Source: DASVTU01 sp036387415
GTDB taxonomy: Bacteria > Acidobacteriota > Blastocatellia > Pyrinomonadales > Pyrinomonadaceae
DNA length: 64,000 bases
NCBI GenBank assembly: GCA_036387415.1
Contig: DASVTU010000019.1
Coordinates: 310,001 to 374,000, forward strand
Direction: 5' to 3'
Part shown: positions 24,003-33,325 of the stretch, piece by piece
How positions within the stretch are numbered: position 1 is the stretch's first letter
Layout: every line of letters starts with the position of its first letter
Position numbers and translations under genes: made by a program
The notes under the pieces: model-generated
The model's database searches: none
What the model saw: only the letters and a program-made list of their open reading frames with translations
What the model was told of the DNA's origin: nothing

Positions 24003-26399
24003 TTATCTGAAACGTCCCCTGTACTCGCCGGAGATGAGGAACGACCTGACCATCTCGGCTCGTTTGACTCTGCCGAAGGCCACCTCGTCTTCGCGCACAT
24101 CTTCGCCGGGACGACTGTGCTCATTGAGTTTTCTGAGCCAGAAGTTGTAGCCGGAGAGGTCAGTGTTGGGAAAATCGTCTGGATTTCTCCGTAGATAGCC
24201 GAAATATTGCATCAAGACGAATGCCGAGTTGTAGTGTTGGTTAAAGACCGACCCGCTCTCGGCTGCGCTGAGCAGAGCTTGCGCGCGACCCTGTGTGCCA
24301 CCGCCGCCGTAGGCCGTGAGCGCAGCGTTGCGTTCGGCCTCGGTGAAGGTCGTCTCCGAATTAGCGATGAGCGCATCGACAAACTGCGCTGCGCTCATCG
24401 TCAACGGAAACTGCGCGATAAACTCAGAGCGTTCAACCCATTCACGCGCAAAGGCTTGTCGGTTCGCCTCAAGCCGCGTCGCCCAATCGCCCTCCCCGAC
24501 GATGACGCCATCGCTGACGCGGCGCACGTCGCGCAGGAAAGGCTCATAACGCGGCAGACGCGCAAAGGAAATTCGCTCCATGCGATGGACGAGATAGCCC
24601 GTGTTCTGAAATTCGATGGAGAGGAAGAAGGCCGCCGACACGCTCTGCCGACGGTCGTCTAGACATCCGGCATCCGAGCCGCACGCGCCGTTCTCAATTT
24701 GAGCCGTCCAGAAGTTCAGACCGTTGGCGTCGGCCTCCCGACCGAGAAAGTCGTGATAATGCTGGCAGACAAACGTCGAGGCGTTGTCAATCGGATTGAC
24801 CGTGCCGTTGGTTGTGTCGTTGTCGTTGATGCGTATGGTGGCGGTAGTCTGCGCGCCGAGAGTCGCGCCGGACGACGGATTGGTCAAGACGAGCGTCGCC
24901 GTCTCCTCGCCCTCCGCGAACGCATCCTCCGTGACGAGCACGTGGAAACTTCTCGTCGCCTCGCCCGCCGCGAACGAGAGACGACCGACGGCCAGCGTGT
25001 AGTCGGTTCTCTGTTTCGCCGTGCCGTCGTTGGACGCGTAATCGACCGTGGCAGCGGATGCGAGGTCGCCGCCGCGCGTGACGCTGACCGTCAGGCTCGC
25101 GCATCCTTCCGTGATGGTGTACTCGGCGGCGTTGAATTGCAGGCCGGGGTTGGCAGGGGTGGGCGTTGGTGTCGGCGTGGGCGTCGGCGTCGGAGGCGGA
25201 GTTGCGTCAATCAACTGGTGAATCGTGCCCGTGCTGTGTGCGGCGACGTAGAGATTGCCCGCCTCGTCTTCGCCGAAGGTCGAGATGGTGAAATCGGCGT
25301 CAAGCATCGGCGTATTTTGCCAGACGCCGCCCTGTTGTCGGAGCGCCCAGATGCGTCCGGTGCAAAAGTCGCCGTAGAAAAACAGGCCTTGCATACGCGT
25401 GTAGGTCGTGCCGCGATAGACGTAACCACCCGTCACCGAGCAATCGCCCAACGCGTGGCTGTACTGCCAGACGGGCATCGTCAGTCCGGCGGTTGAACAG
25501 GGGTTGGGATTGAAACAACTGTTGCCTTCCATGATTCGCCAGCCGTAATTTTCGCCGCCTGTGCTTCCGGCGGATTGAAAGTTAATCTCCTCCCACTGTC
25601 CTTGTCCTACGTCGGCGATGTAGAGGTCGCTCGTCTGACGGTCGAAGGAAAAACGCCACGGATTACGCAGGCCGCCAGCCCAGATTTCGGGACGAAAGCC
25701 CGTGCGACCGACGAAAGGATTGGTCGGCGGCACCGTGTAAGTCGTGGGGTTGCCGGTCTCCACGTCGAGGCGAAGAATCTTGCCGAGCAGCACGTTGAAA
25801 TTCTGACCGTTGTTGCGTGGGTCGCCCGCGCTGCCGCCGTCGCCAGTGCCGACGTAGAGATAACCATCGCGTGGGCTGAAGGCGAGTTGGCCGCCGTTGT
25901 GATTACCGAAATCAGGGTGCGGGACGGTAATCACAATCTGTTCGCTCGACGCGTTCGCCACATCCGGGTTCGTGCTGACGCGGAAACGCGAAACCACTAT
26001 GTCGCCCGCCGCGTTGGTGTAATCGACGTAAAAATATTGCTTTCCGGCGAAGCCCGGCGGGAAAGCGAGTCCGAGTAGGCCGCGCTCGCCGCCCGTACTG
26101 ATACGTGTGCTGATGTCGAGAAACGGCGTCGAGAGCAGCGCGCCGTTCTTCACAATCTTGATGCGTCCGCCCTGTTCGACCACGAACAGGCGACCGCTTC
26201 CGTCGCCCGCGTGCGTCACGGTGACAGGCTGGCTAAAGCCTGTAATCGGCGAACTCAAAGCGAGAATCGGTAGTTGCGACGATTGCACCGTCGTCGGCGA
26301 AACCGCAGACGAGTCGGGCACAGACGCCGATACCAAACACGCCACGGCCAACGCTGCCAGCATCCATCCCGTTAATTTATACGCACCCTTCGACTTCAT
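24003..26399 (-). CDS. Secreted PQQ-dependent sugar-dehydrogenase-like protein with Calx-beta and DUF4214
   Basis: 798 residues with AAGGAG nine bases before the ATG and an N-terminal signal peptide. Residues ~40-400 are a six-bladed propeller of the soluble glucose/sorbosone dehydrogenase type (RLFVVEQGGRIKIVKNGAL, GYLYVGTGDGGSAGDP, LRNPWRFSFDRQTSDLYIAD). A Thr-Pro repeat linker follows (about 403-418), then a Calx-beta domain (425-540) and a DUF4214 region with HDFLGREADANGLNFW and a SAAFFLSIEFQ motif. DUF4214 is typical of secreted Acidobacteriota proteins. The substrate is unknown and dehydrogenase activity is inferred. Confidence 0.88.
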   Translation of the reverse strand: MKSKGAYKLTGWMLAALAVACLVSASVPDSSAVSPTTVQSSQLPILALSSPITGFSQPVTVTHAGDGSGRLFVVEQGGRIKIVKNGALLSTPFLDISTRISTGGERGLLGLAFPPGFAGKQYFYVDYTNAAGDIVVSRFRVSTNPDVANASSEQIVITVPHPDFGNHNGGQLAFSPRDGYLYVGTGDGGSAGDPRNNGQNFNVLLGKILRLDVETGNPTTYTVPPTNPFVGRTGFRPEIWAGGLRNPWRFSFDRQTSDLYIADVGQGQWEEINFQSAGSTGGENYGWRIMEGNSCFNPNPCSTAGLTMPVWQYSHALGDCSVTGGYVYRGTTYTRMQGLFFYGDFCTGRIWALRQQGGVWQNTPMLDADFTISTFGEDEAGNLYVAAHSTGTIHQLIDATPPPTPTPTPTPTPTPANPGLQFNAAEYTITEGCASLTVSVTRGGDLASAATVDYASNDGTAKQRTDYTLAVGRLSFAAGEATRSFHVLVTEDAFAEGEETATLVLTNPSSGATLGAQTTATIRINDNDTTNGTVNPIDNASTFVCQHYHDFLGREADANGLNFWTAQIENGACGSDAGCLDDRRQSVSAAFFLSIEFQNTGYLVHRMERISFARLPRYEPFLRDVRRVSDGVIVGEGDWATRLEANRQAFAREWVERSEFIAQFPLTMSAAQFVDALIANSETTFTEAERNAALTAYGGGGTQGRAQALLSAAESGSVFNQHYNSAFVLMQYFGYLRRNPDDFPNTDLSGYNFWLRKLNEHSRPGEDVREDEVAFGRVKRAEMVRSFLISGEYRGRFR

Positions 26400-26652
26400 A
26401 ATCAAACTCTCCTTGAAAAACAACTTCGTCTCTACCCCTCGGACGACACGCAACGGTTCTCCGGCGACAAATAGACTTCATCCCGCGAAGCCGCGACGCA
26501 TAGCCACATGGCTCCGGTTTGAAAGCGACCGCTTCGGATTTGATGCCCTCGTCGGCGCATCTCTCAATTGAAAATTAGTGTTAGGGGAAGTGGGGAGCAG
26601 CGATAAGATAACACAGAATGGACGGGAAATGTTCAAACGACAGGGATGCGGT

Positions 26653-28908
26653 TCAAACGGCGTGAGTGTGCGCCGTTTCGCGTGCGACGTTTTGAACGCC
26701 GCCGACGCTGCCGTCGGTTTCAAAATGTAAGGCTCCGGCTTTTTCTTCGATGACGGCGTAAAGTTGTTGGCGTTCGTCTTCGTCGGTGGTCTGACGGTAG
26801 GCCGACAACAAATCTTTGAGCGACGCGAGTTCTCGATACACGCCCGCATCTTCGACGGGCGGCGTGAGGTAAGAAATCAATTCCGCGTATGAACGCCTGC
26901 GCGCAATCGTGCCCTCCGAGGGATTGTTGACGCTGTAGATGTAGACGTGCGGCAACTCGCCCGTTAAGCGGTCAGGCCAACACGATGCGGAGAGGCCGAC
27001 TTGCTTGCCCGGCATGAATTCGAGCGCGCCGTGTGTACCGACGTGCACCAGCGCATCAGCCTCGAAAACCTTTTCGAGATACGTATACAGCGCGGCGAAC
27101 CCGTGATGCGGCGCACCGCTTCGTGCCATCAACAGTCGCATCGGGTCGCCTTCGTAACCGAACGTCGGCTGCACGGCGACAAACACGTTGCCGAGCCTGA
27201 TACCCTCAATCGACAACTCGCCGCCGAACGAATTAATCGTGCCCGGTGCCGCGCCCCACTCCGCTTCAATCTCATCAACGTACGGGCACAGACGCCTGTA
27301 CTCGTCCACGCTCATGCGATAGGCGACGTTTGCCGTCGCGCCATAATTTTGCGAATTCCCGCCGAGCAGCATCTCGCGCAACCCGTCTGCGCTCGGCGGT
27401 ACTTCGGTCGTGTAGCCTTCCGCCTTCAAACGTCGCAGCGTCTCCCACAAACTCGGAAACACGTCGAGTTCGGCAGCCGTCCCCACGTTTCCCTTGTTCG
27501 GCGGAAAACAGAAAACGACGAGCGCAACTTTGACCTCCGCACGCGCCGCCGTCTGCAAACGATGCCAACGCGCCACCCGCCGCGCTATCTTTCGGCAACG
27601 CTCCTCCAACGCGACAGGCTCCGCCCCGCTCGCCCGCATGCCGCCATAGACAAACGGCTCGGTCGCCCCGTCGATTTCAGGAATCGCCACCTGCATCCCC
27701 GCCTGCACGGGATTCAGCCCCGTCCACGATTCCTGCCAAGCCTCAATCGTCTGCACATCGAGACTCACCGCCGAACGAAACGGCAGATTCAACTCGCGCA
27801 GGAAATCCACCGCTGCCTCGCTATCATTCATCGCCGGGCCACCGACGAAACTGAACCCCGTCAACGACAAAATCTGACTCACACGAACCGCGCGGCCTTC
27901 GCCCATAAAAAACTTCTCGCACGCCTCGCGGTTGTCCATGAAGGTTGAGATGGCGGGCAGCACGGCGAGTCCCTGCGCTTCAATCGCGCGAATCAATCCA
28001 TCGTAATGTTGGCGCGTCTCGCTCACGATTTGCGTCCGCATCAACAGCAGCCCAACCGTCTTTTCAGGCACCAGCGCGGGCGCATCCACACGCTTCCTCC
28101 GTCGCTCGTACCATGCGCGGTAGGCGTCGAATGAATCAAAAATCGTCTCCGCGTCGGGATGATAAATCCCGACCGCCGCCAACGTCTCCGGCGGCGGCGT
28201 CTCGATATTGGCGCGCGCGACGCGCTCGTCCGCCGCGTAATGTTTGAGCGCGTAGAGAATCATGGAGCGGATGTTGGCGGGCGTCGGTTGAAGGAAGTAG
28301 CAGAAGAGATAGAGATAATGCTTCACGTCGCGCAGACGCCCCGCGTTCGGCACGAAACGCAACAGCGACGGCAGACGCTCAATCAGACGCAAGTATTGCG
28401 TGTGCTTTCGTGGCTTATGCGCGCGATGTGCACGCGCCTGCTCGCCCATCCACGCGCCCGCGCTTCGCACCAATCGCCGCGCCCTCTCGCCGAACGCGTC
28501 GAGGCTTCGGCGCGCACGACGCTTGTCCGCGTCGTCGCGTCGTCGCGTCGTCGCATCTTCGGCATCCTCTTTCGCGGCACCGCCGAAACGCAGACCGCCC
28601 ATGCGCGTCCGTCGCATCAAATCCGGCATGCAGTTAATTACCACGACCGCCGCATGACGCGCTTCGTAGCGACTCAACAAGGCGAGTAGACGCGTCGCAT
28701 TCTCGCCATCCGTCACATGCATCACGAACACGATTTCTGATTCGCTCACATCACCTTCGATACCGCGCCACTCGCTCTCCGTCAACGTCGCGCCGAGGTT
28801 ATACGCCGACACGCGCAGACCGAGCGCATAGCGACGCTCAATCTCGCGTTCCGCTTGCCTGAGCGGAGCGAGCATGCTGGAACCGACGTAGAAGAATGTG
28901 AATCGCAT
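26653..28908 (-). CDS. bchH: Magnesium chelatase subunit H, N-terminal half
   Basis: 751 residues starting MRFTFFYVGSSMLAPLR. Family landmarks are FCFPPNKGNVGTAA (466-479), QPTFGYEGDPMRLL (580-593), HHGFAALYTYLEKVFEADA (601-619) and HVGTHGALEFMPGKQ (622-636), which carries His and Glu of the proposed metal site. SVNNPSEGTIARRRSYA follows at 659. A charged Arg/Asp-rich insert spans ~110-170. The protein ends at 751, just where intact BchH/ChlH continues into its C-terminal domain. That domain is encoded by the gene immediately upstream. The ribosome site is weak. BchH binds protoporphyrin IX and inserts magnesium with the AAA+ motor. Confidence 0.93.
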   Translation of the reverse strand: MRFTFFYVGSSMLAPLRQAEREIERRYALGLRVSAYNLGATLTESEWRGIEGDVSESEIVFVMHVTDGENATRLLALLSRYEARHAAVVVINCMPDLMRRTRMGGLRFGGAAKEDAEDATTRRRDDADKRRARRSLDAFGERARRLVRSAGAWMGEQARAHRAHKPRKHTQYLRLIERLPSLLRFVPNAGRLRDVKHYLYLFCYFLQPTPANIRSMILYALKHYAADERVARANIETPPPETLAAVGIYHPDAETIFDSFDAYRAWYERRRKRVDAPALVPEKTVGLLLMRTQIVSETRQHYDGLIRAIEAQGLAVLPAISTFMDNREACEKFFMGEGRAVRVSQILSLTGFSFVGGPAMNDSEAAVDFLRELNLPFRSAVSLDVQTIEAWQESWTGLNPVQAGMQVAIPEIDGATEPFVYGGMRASGAEPVALEERCRKIARRVARWHRLQTAARAEVKVALVVFCFPPNKGNVGTAAELDVFPSLWETLRRLKAEGYTTEVPPSADGLREMLLGGNSQNYGATANVAYRMSVDEYRRLCPYVDEIEAEWGAAPGTINSFGGELSIEGIRLGNVFVAVQPTFGYEGDPMRLLMARSGAPHHGFAALYTYLEKVFEADALVHVGTHGALEFMPGKQVGLSASCWPDRLTGELPHVYIYSVNNPSEGTIARRRSYAELISYLTPPVEDAGVYRELASLKDLLSAYRQTTDEDERQQLYAVIEEKAGALHFETDGSVGGVQNVARETAHTHAV

Positions 28909-28957
28909 GATGTGGGTTTTCGTGTTGACGCCGTTCTCGCTGGCGGTCCTTGCCTGT

Positions 28958-30730
28958 TTACGCGACGCCTTCCAGATGGTCTTCCAGCAAGCCGAAGATG
29001 TGGCGCAAGCGTTCGACCACTTCCGCTTCAGCCGCCCAGAAGCCGCGCCCCTCTGCTTCGAGCAGACGCGCGACGAGCGTGCGCGCCGAATGCGGATTGA
29101 GATGTCGCAGGCGTTCCAGCATCTTCTCATCGAGCACGAAGGTTTCGGCTACTTCGGTGTAGACCCAATCGTCAACCGCGTCGGCGGTCGCACTCCAACC
29201 GAACGTGTTGGTGATGTGGCTCTCGATTTCCGCGACGCCGCGAAAACCATGCTTCAACATCCCTTCGTACCACTTGGGATTGAGCGTCTTGGTGCGCGTT
29301 TCAAGCCGGATGGTCTCTTCGAGCGAACGAATCTTGGCGTCGCGTGCGAGCGCGTCCGAGAGATAAATGGCCGGACGCGCGCTCGCATGTTTCTCGACAG
29401 CCTTCGAGACGCCGCCGAGATACTCGAAGTAGTGGTCAACATCCGTGATGCCGATTTCAAACGAGTCGATGTTCTGATACGTCGCTTCGACGCGCGAGAG
29501 CGCACGATTCATCGCGCGCGGCGCTTCACGTCCCTCCAACATGCGTCCTTCGCGGTCGCGCCCGTAGGCGAAACTCTTGCGCGTGATGAAGAGGTCGCCG
29601 AGCGCGTCCGCATGTTCCCATTGCGAATCCATCACCATGAAGTTGACGTTGGCTCCGTAGTTCCCCGGCGCGTTGGAGAAGACGCGCAGCGCCGCCTCGT
29701 CAAACGCGCAATTGTCCGTCTCCATCTGCACAAGAATATTGTGTCGCACGTAGTTCATCTCGGCGGGTTCGTCGAGCGCGGCGACACACTTGACGGCGCG
29801 GTCGAGCAATCCCATCGTCGCGCCAAAGAGGTCGCGGAAGATGCCTGAGACGGTCATCACTACGTCGATGCGCGGGCGTCCGAGTTCGGCGAGCGGGATG
29901 GCTTCGACATCGCCGACGCGGTTCATGGCATCGCGTACGGGACGCACGCCGAGCAGTCGAAGCGCCTGCGCCACGCCTTCGCCCTGCGTCTTGATGTTGT
30001 CGAGTCCCCACAGAACGAGCGCCATCGCGCGCGGATAACGACCGTGTTCGGCATGATGTCGTGCGAGCAGAAGTCGGACAACGCGCTCAGCACGCGCATA
30101 GGCCATGTCGGAGGGAACGCTGTAAGGATTAATGGCGTGCGTATTTCTGCCCGTCGGGAGGACGGACGGGTTCTGCACGATGTCTGCGCCCGGCCCCGGT
30201 TCGATGTATTCGCCGCGCAATGCGCGCACGAACGCGTCGAGTTCGTGATTCGTCTTGAGTTGTTCGCGGATTTTTTCAAGGAGCACGAAGACGTTTCGCG
30301 CTACCTCGCGCGGCACGTTAGCTTCCGCGTCGAGCCATGCGAGTGACGCCTCGCTTCCCTCACGAAGAAAAATCCCGATTGCTTCACGCACCGACGCATC
30401 GACGCGCTCATGCGCATGCACGGACTCTTCGGTCGGCGTATCACCCCACGTCATTGAGGCGTTTGAGCCGCCCGCATGCGACGTGTGTGCGACGAGTCCT
30501 AAGCCTTCGGAAACAAGGTCGGTGAGCGCGCGTGCGCCCGCTTCCGGTCGGTCGAAGGATGCGACCATGCGGAGCAAGTCGGCGGATTCGTCCGCGCTCG
30601 AAGCTCGACCGAAGACGTGGAGGCCAGTGGGAATCAGGCGTTGCTCAATTTCCAACACCTGCTCGTAGAGTTCGAGCACGCGACGGTCGCGCGCCGCGTT
30701 CTTTTCCGAAGTGGATAGACTCTTTTTCAT
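28958..30730 (-). CDS. bchH: Magnesium chelatase subunit H, C-terminal half
   Basis: 590 residues. It starts MKKSLSTSEKNAARDRRVL and quickly enters RLIPTGLHVFG, the beginning of the BchH C-terminal region. Other blocks are LPTGRNTHAINPYSVPSDMA, ALVLWGLDNIKTQGEG, RIDVVMTVSGIFRDLFG, KTLNPKWYEGMLKHGFRG and the terminal RHIFGLLEDHLEGVA. These match the second half of single-chain BchH/ChlH. It is transcribed before the N-terminal half, with 49 bases between them, so the gene order is reversed relative to the protein. Both frames are open, with no frameshift scars. Confidence 0.93.
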   Translation of the reverse strand: MKKSLSTSEKNAARDRRVLELYEQVLEIEQRLIPTGLHVFGRASSADESADLLRMVASFDRPEAGARALTDLVSEGLGLVAHTSHAGGSNASMTWGDTPTEESVHAHERVDASVREAIGIFLREGSEASLAWLDAEANVPREVARNVFVLLEKIREQLKTNHELDAFVRALRGEYIEPGPGADIVQNPSVLPTGRNTHAINPYSVPSDMAYARAERVVRLLLARHHAEHGRYPRAMALVLWGLDNIKTQGEGVAQALRLLGVRPVRDAMNRVGDVEAIPLAELGRPRIDVVMTVSGIFRDLFGATMGLLDRAVKCVAALDEPAEMNYVRHNILVQMETDNCAFDEAALRVFSNAPGNYGANVNFMVMDSQWEHADALGDLFITRKSFAYGRDREGRMLEGREAPRAMNRALSRVEATYQNIDSFEIGITDVDHYFEYLGGVSKAVEKHASARPAIYLSDALARDAKIRSLEETIRLETRTKTLNPKWYEGMLKHGFRGVAEIESHITNTFGWSATADAVDDWVYTEVAETFVLDEKMLERLRHLNPHSARTLVARLLEAEGRGFWAAEAEVVERLRHIFGLLEDHLEGVA

Positions 30731-30789
30731 CGTCTCAAAATTTAATCACGGTCAGTATTCGTCTCAAAATCCATCCATCGACATTCATC

Positions 30790-33024
30790 TTAAAGTTCAT
30801 CTGTCAACGCGGTGAGGCTGTCATGGTGAGTTGGGAGATGGACGTATCGACCGCCGAGAGCCGCCGCGACCGCCTGCCCTTCGCCGCTGGAAGTGTAACG
30901 ATTTTGCGTATCGACCACCACTGAAGCGACGCCTGCACGTTGCAGCGCCGTTCCGAGTTGCACGAGTTCCAGATGAATCGACTGCCGTTGCGCGCTGCGG
31001 TCGGTCGTCTCTTGAACGCGCAAGGCGACGTTGGCACGTCCGTCGGTAAACAAGACGAGAACGATGCGTTGGGCGCTCTGCCGCGTCGCGCGCTCCGCCA
31101 CTTCGAGAGCGCGTGCGAGACCTGCGGCGAGCGGCGTTGCGCCGCCGACCGGAAGCGCGTCGAGAACTCGTTTCGCACGGGCGGGCGATTGGCTCGGCGG
31201 GAGCAGCAATTGCGCGTCGTGCTCGCGGAAGGCGACGAGCGCGAGGCGGTCGCGGTTGACGTACGACTGCCTGAGCAAATGCGCGAGCGCGCCTTTCGCC
31301 TGATTGATGCGATTGACAGCCATGCTGCCCGAAGTATCAACGGCGAGAATAAAGAGCGTGCCGCGCTTTCGTCGTAGTTGCTTATAACGCAAATCCGTTA
31401 GAGCGATGCGGAGAGGGTGTTGCGTCGTCTTGAAAGCGCGTGGCTTTGCGCCGTTGCTGTCGGCAGATTGTTTTCGTTGTGTCTGAGAGAGCGCGGCGGC
31501 GCGCAACGTGGCGTCGAGCGCGATACTCGCTCCCGCCGTGCGCGCGGACAAGGCGCGTGCGTATCGACCGTGATTGGCGACCTCGAAAGAGCGTGCGCGA
31601 CCACGCGCGTGTGTACCGGAAGAGACGGCGGCGCGCGGTTTTTTCAAACGTCCCGGCGCATCGAGCACGCCGTGTGGCAGACGCGCGTCCGACTGCCCCG
31701 TGCGTCGTTCTTCGCGTTGCCCGGACGGCTGATTTCCATGCTCGCTGCGTGTTGCGTCGTCTCTTGCAGGGGAATGATTCAAGTTATGCGCGCTTGTGTC
31801 GGTTGGGGATTCATTGGCGGACGGCTGGTGTGATGGTGGATGGGCGGCGCTTTGTCCGTCGCCGTCTGTGTCGCTTGAAGACGGGCGTTGTTGAGGCTTT
31901 GAACGCGGCGAACGTCCTCCGGCGCGTGGCGTGTCGGTTTCGTTTGCGGGGTCGTTGAATAGTTCATCGAGCGTTTGATTGATGCGTGCGCCGCCGGAAG
32001 TTTGTTCGAGCGGGTCGCGACGCAGACGATGACGCAAGGCCATTGCTGCCACGCGACGCACGTCCGTCGCCGTCGCCACGCGGCGTCCCTCCAACCCTGC
32101 CAGCGCACGCGAGGCGCGAGTGATAGTGAGTTCGCCGCGATGACCGTCAACCCTGAGACGCGCGCAGAGTTCGACGATGAGACGTATGAGCGGGCGCGGA
32201 ATCTCGACGCTGCCCGCAGAGGCTTGCGCGCGTGCGAGACGACGGCGCAGACGCGCTTCCTCGTCTTGCCACTCGTTTTGAAAAGCCACGGGGTCGCGCT
32301 CGAAGGCTTCGCGTCGTTCGACGATGGCGATGCGTTGTTCCATGTCGTCCACGCCGCGCACCTCCGTGTAGAGGCCGAAGCGGTCGAGCAGTTGCGGTCG
32401 GAGTTCTCCCTCTTCGGGATTGCCGGAACCGACGAGGACGAAGCGCGCGGGATGCGTCATCGAGATGCCTTCGCGTTCGACGCGGTTGCGACCCGTCGCG
32501 GCGGCGTCGAGCAGTAAATCGACGAGATGGTCTTCGAGCAGGTTAACTTCGTCGATGTAGAGAAAGCCGCGATTGGCACGCGCAAGGAGTCCCGGCTCGA
32601 AAGCCTTGACGCCTTCGTTCAGAGCGCGTTCGAGATTAATCGTGCCGCACACGCGGTCTTCGGTCGCGCCGAGCGGCAGGTCAACGACGGGCACGGGCAG
32701 GCGTTCACGTACAAGGCGCGTCTCGGTCGTCGCGCGTGCGGCGCAGTCGTCGCATAAATTCTTCACGTCGGAAGGGTCGCAGTTGAAGACGCAGCCGCGC
32801 ACGCGGACGACGGACGGCAGGAGCGCGGCGAGCGAGCGCACCGCCGTCGATTTGCCCGTGCCGCGCTCGCCCATGATGAGGACGCCGCCGATTGACGGGG
32901 CGACGACGTTGAGCAGCAGCGCGAGTTTCATCTCCTCCTGCCCAACGATGGCGTTGAACGGATAGAGCGGAGCGGACGCAGGCGGCGTGTGCGGCGTTCG
33001 ATGTCTCGGCGTGCGGCGTGTCAT
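30790..33024 (-). CDS. bchID: Fused magnesium chelatase motor: BchI-type AAA+ with BchD-type vWA
   Basis: 744 residues. Walker A is GERGTGKST (52-60) and Walker B FLYIDEVN (154-161). The BchI signature VLVGSGNPEEGELRPQLLDR and the closing ALRHRLRRDPLE near 345 show that the AAA+ part is BchI-like, not the degenerate BchD domain. Four Cys (78, 82, 91, 94) form an insert that could bind zinc. A polar, low-complexity linker (~350-545) leads to a vWA domain with a MIDAS motif DTSGSM at 563. The fusion would supply both I and D functions. A similar architecture is used by ChlID-type cobaltochelatase partners, but here the partner is BchH. It is first in the locus. Confidence 0.9.
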   Translation of the reverse strand: MTRRTPRHRTPHTPPASAPLYPFNAIVGQEEMKLALLLNVVAPSIGGVLIMGERGTGKSTAVRSLAALLPSVVRVRGCVFNCDPSDVKNLCDDCAARATTETRLVRERLPVPVVDLPLGATEDRVCGTINLERALNEGVKAFEPGLLARANRGFLYIDEVNLLEDHLVDLLLDAAATGRNRVEREGISMTHPARFVLVGSGNPEEGELRPQLLDRFGLYTEVRGVDDMEQRIAIVERREAFERDPVAFQNEWQDEEARLRRRLARAQASAGSVEIPRPLIRLIVELCARLRVDGHRGELTITRASRALAGLEGRRVATATDVRRVAAMALRHRLRRDPLEQTSGGARINQTLDELFNDPANETDTPRAGGRSPRSKPQQRPSSSDTDGDGQSAAHPPSHQPSANESPTDTSAHNLNHSPARDDATRSEHGNQPSGQREERRTGQSDARLPHGVLDAPGRLKKPRAAVSSGTHARGRARSFEVANHGRYARALSARTAGASIALDATLRAAALSQTQRKQSADSNGAKPRAFKTTQHPLRIALTDLRYKQLRRKRGTLFILAVDTSGSMAVNRINQAKGALAHLLRQSYVNRDRLALVAFREHDAQLLLPPSQSPARAKRVLDALPVGGATPLAAGLARALEVAERATRQSAQRIVLVLFTDGRANVALRVQETTDRSAQRQSIHLELVQLGTALQRAGVASVVVDTQNRYTSSGEGQAVAAALGGRYVHLPTHHDSLTALTDEL

Positions 33025-33090
33025 CCTTTTGGCTTGTCTCAGATGATGCGGAACATGGTTTCAGACAACGCTTGAACGACTAAAAAACCA

Positions 33091-33280
33091 TTTCAAAATT
33101 AGACACAGAGGCACAGATGGAAATAAGGGGAGAGGATGAAAGGGAAAAGGTTAAAAGAGGAAGTGGCTAAAGGGAAAGCACCGACGCACGTACAGTTGTT
33201 TTCCTTCCAACATTTCCCCGTTTCCCCATTTGTCCGTCTCTGTGGCTCTGTGGCTCGATGGTTAATCCTAATTTTGAAAC
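33091..33280. repeat. Long inverted repeat of the CACAGAG family
   Basis: The left end TTTCAAAATTAGACACAGAG pairs with a right end whose complement reads GTTTCAAAATTAG and, further in, GCCACAGAGCCACAGAGACG. The arms also share a GGGG-containing inner segment. The ends match those at 47095 and 51835, making a three-member family in this window. It fills the gap between the VTT gene and the bchID start. Confidence 0.75.
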
Positions 33281-33325
33281 GCCCTCCAAGTCTCGCGCGT
33301 AAGCGTTCGGGCGTCGAGTTTTATT

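Noticed and set aside
28909..28957. A frameshift or sequencing error that split one bchH gene
   Set aside because: The C-terminal half is upstream of the N-terminal half, so no indel could rejoin them in the right order. Both frames have their own start and stop.
26653..30730. The chelatase H halves as a CobN-type cobaltochelatase
   Set aside because: Blocks such as QPTFGYEGDPMRLL, HGALEFMPGKQ and LNPKWYEGMLKHG are BchH/ChlH-like. The pairing with a BchI-type motor fits magnesium chelatase better, although the fused motor alone would not decide this.
33025..33090. A riboswitch or other structured leader before the chelatase locus
   Set aside because: No conserved riboswitch core (for example the B12-box) was found. 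The leader holds only part of the CACAGAG element.
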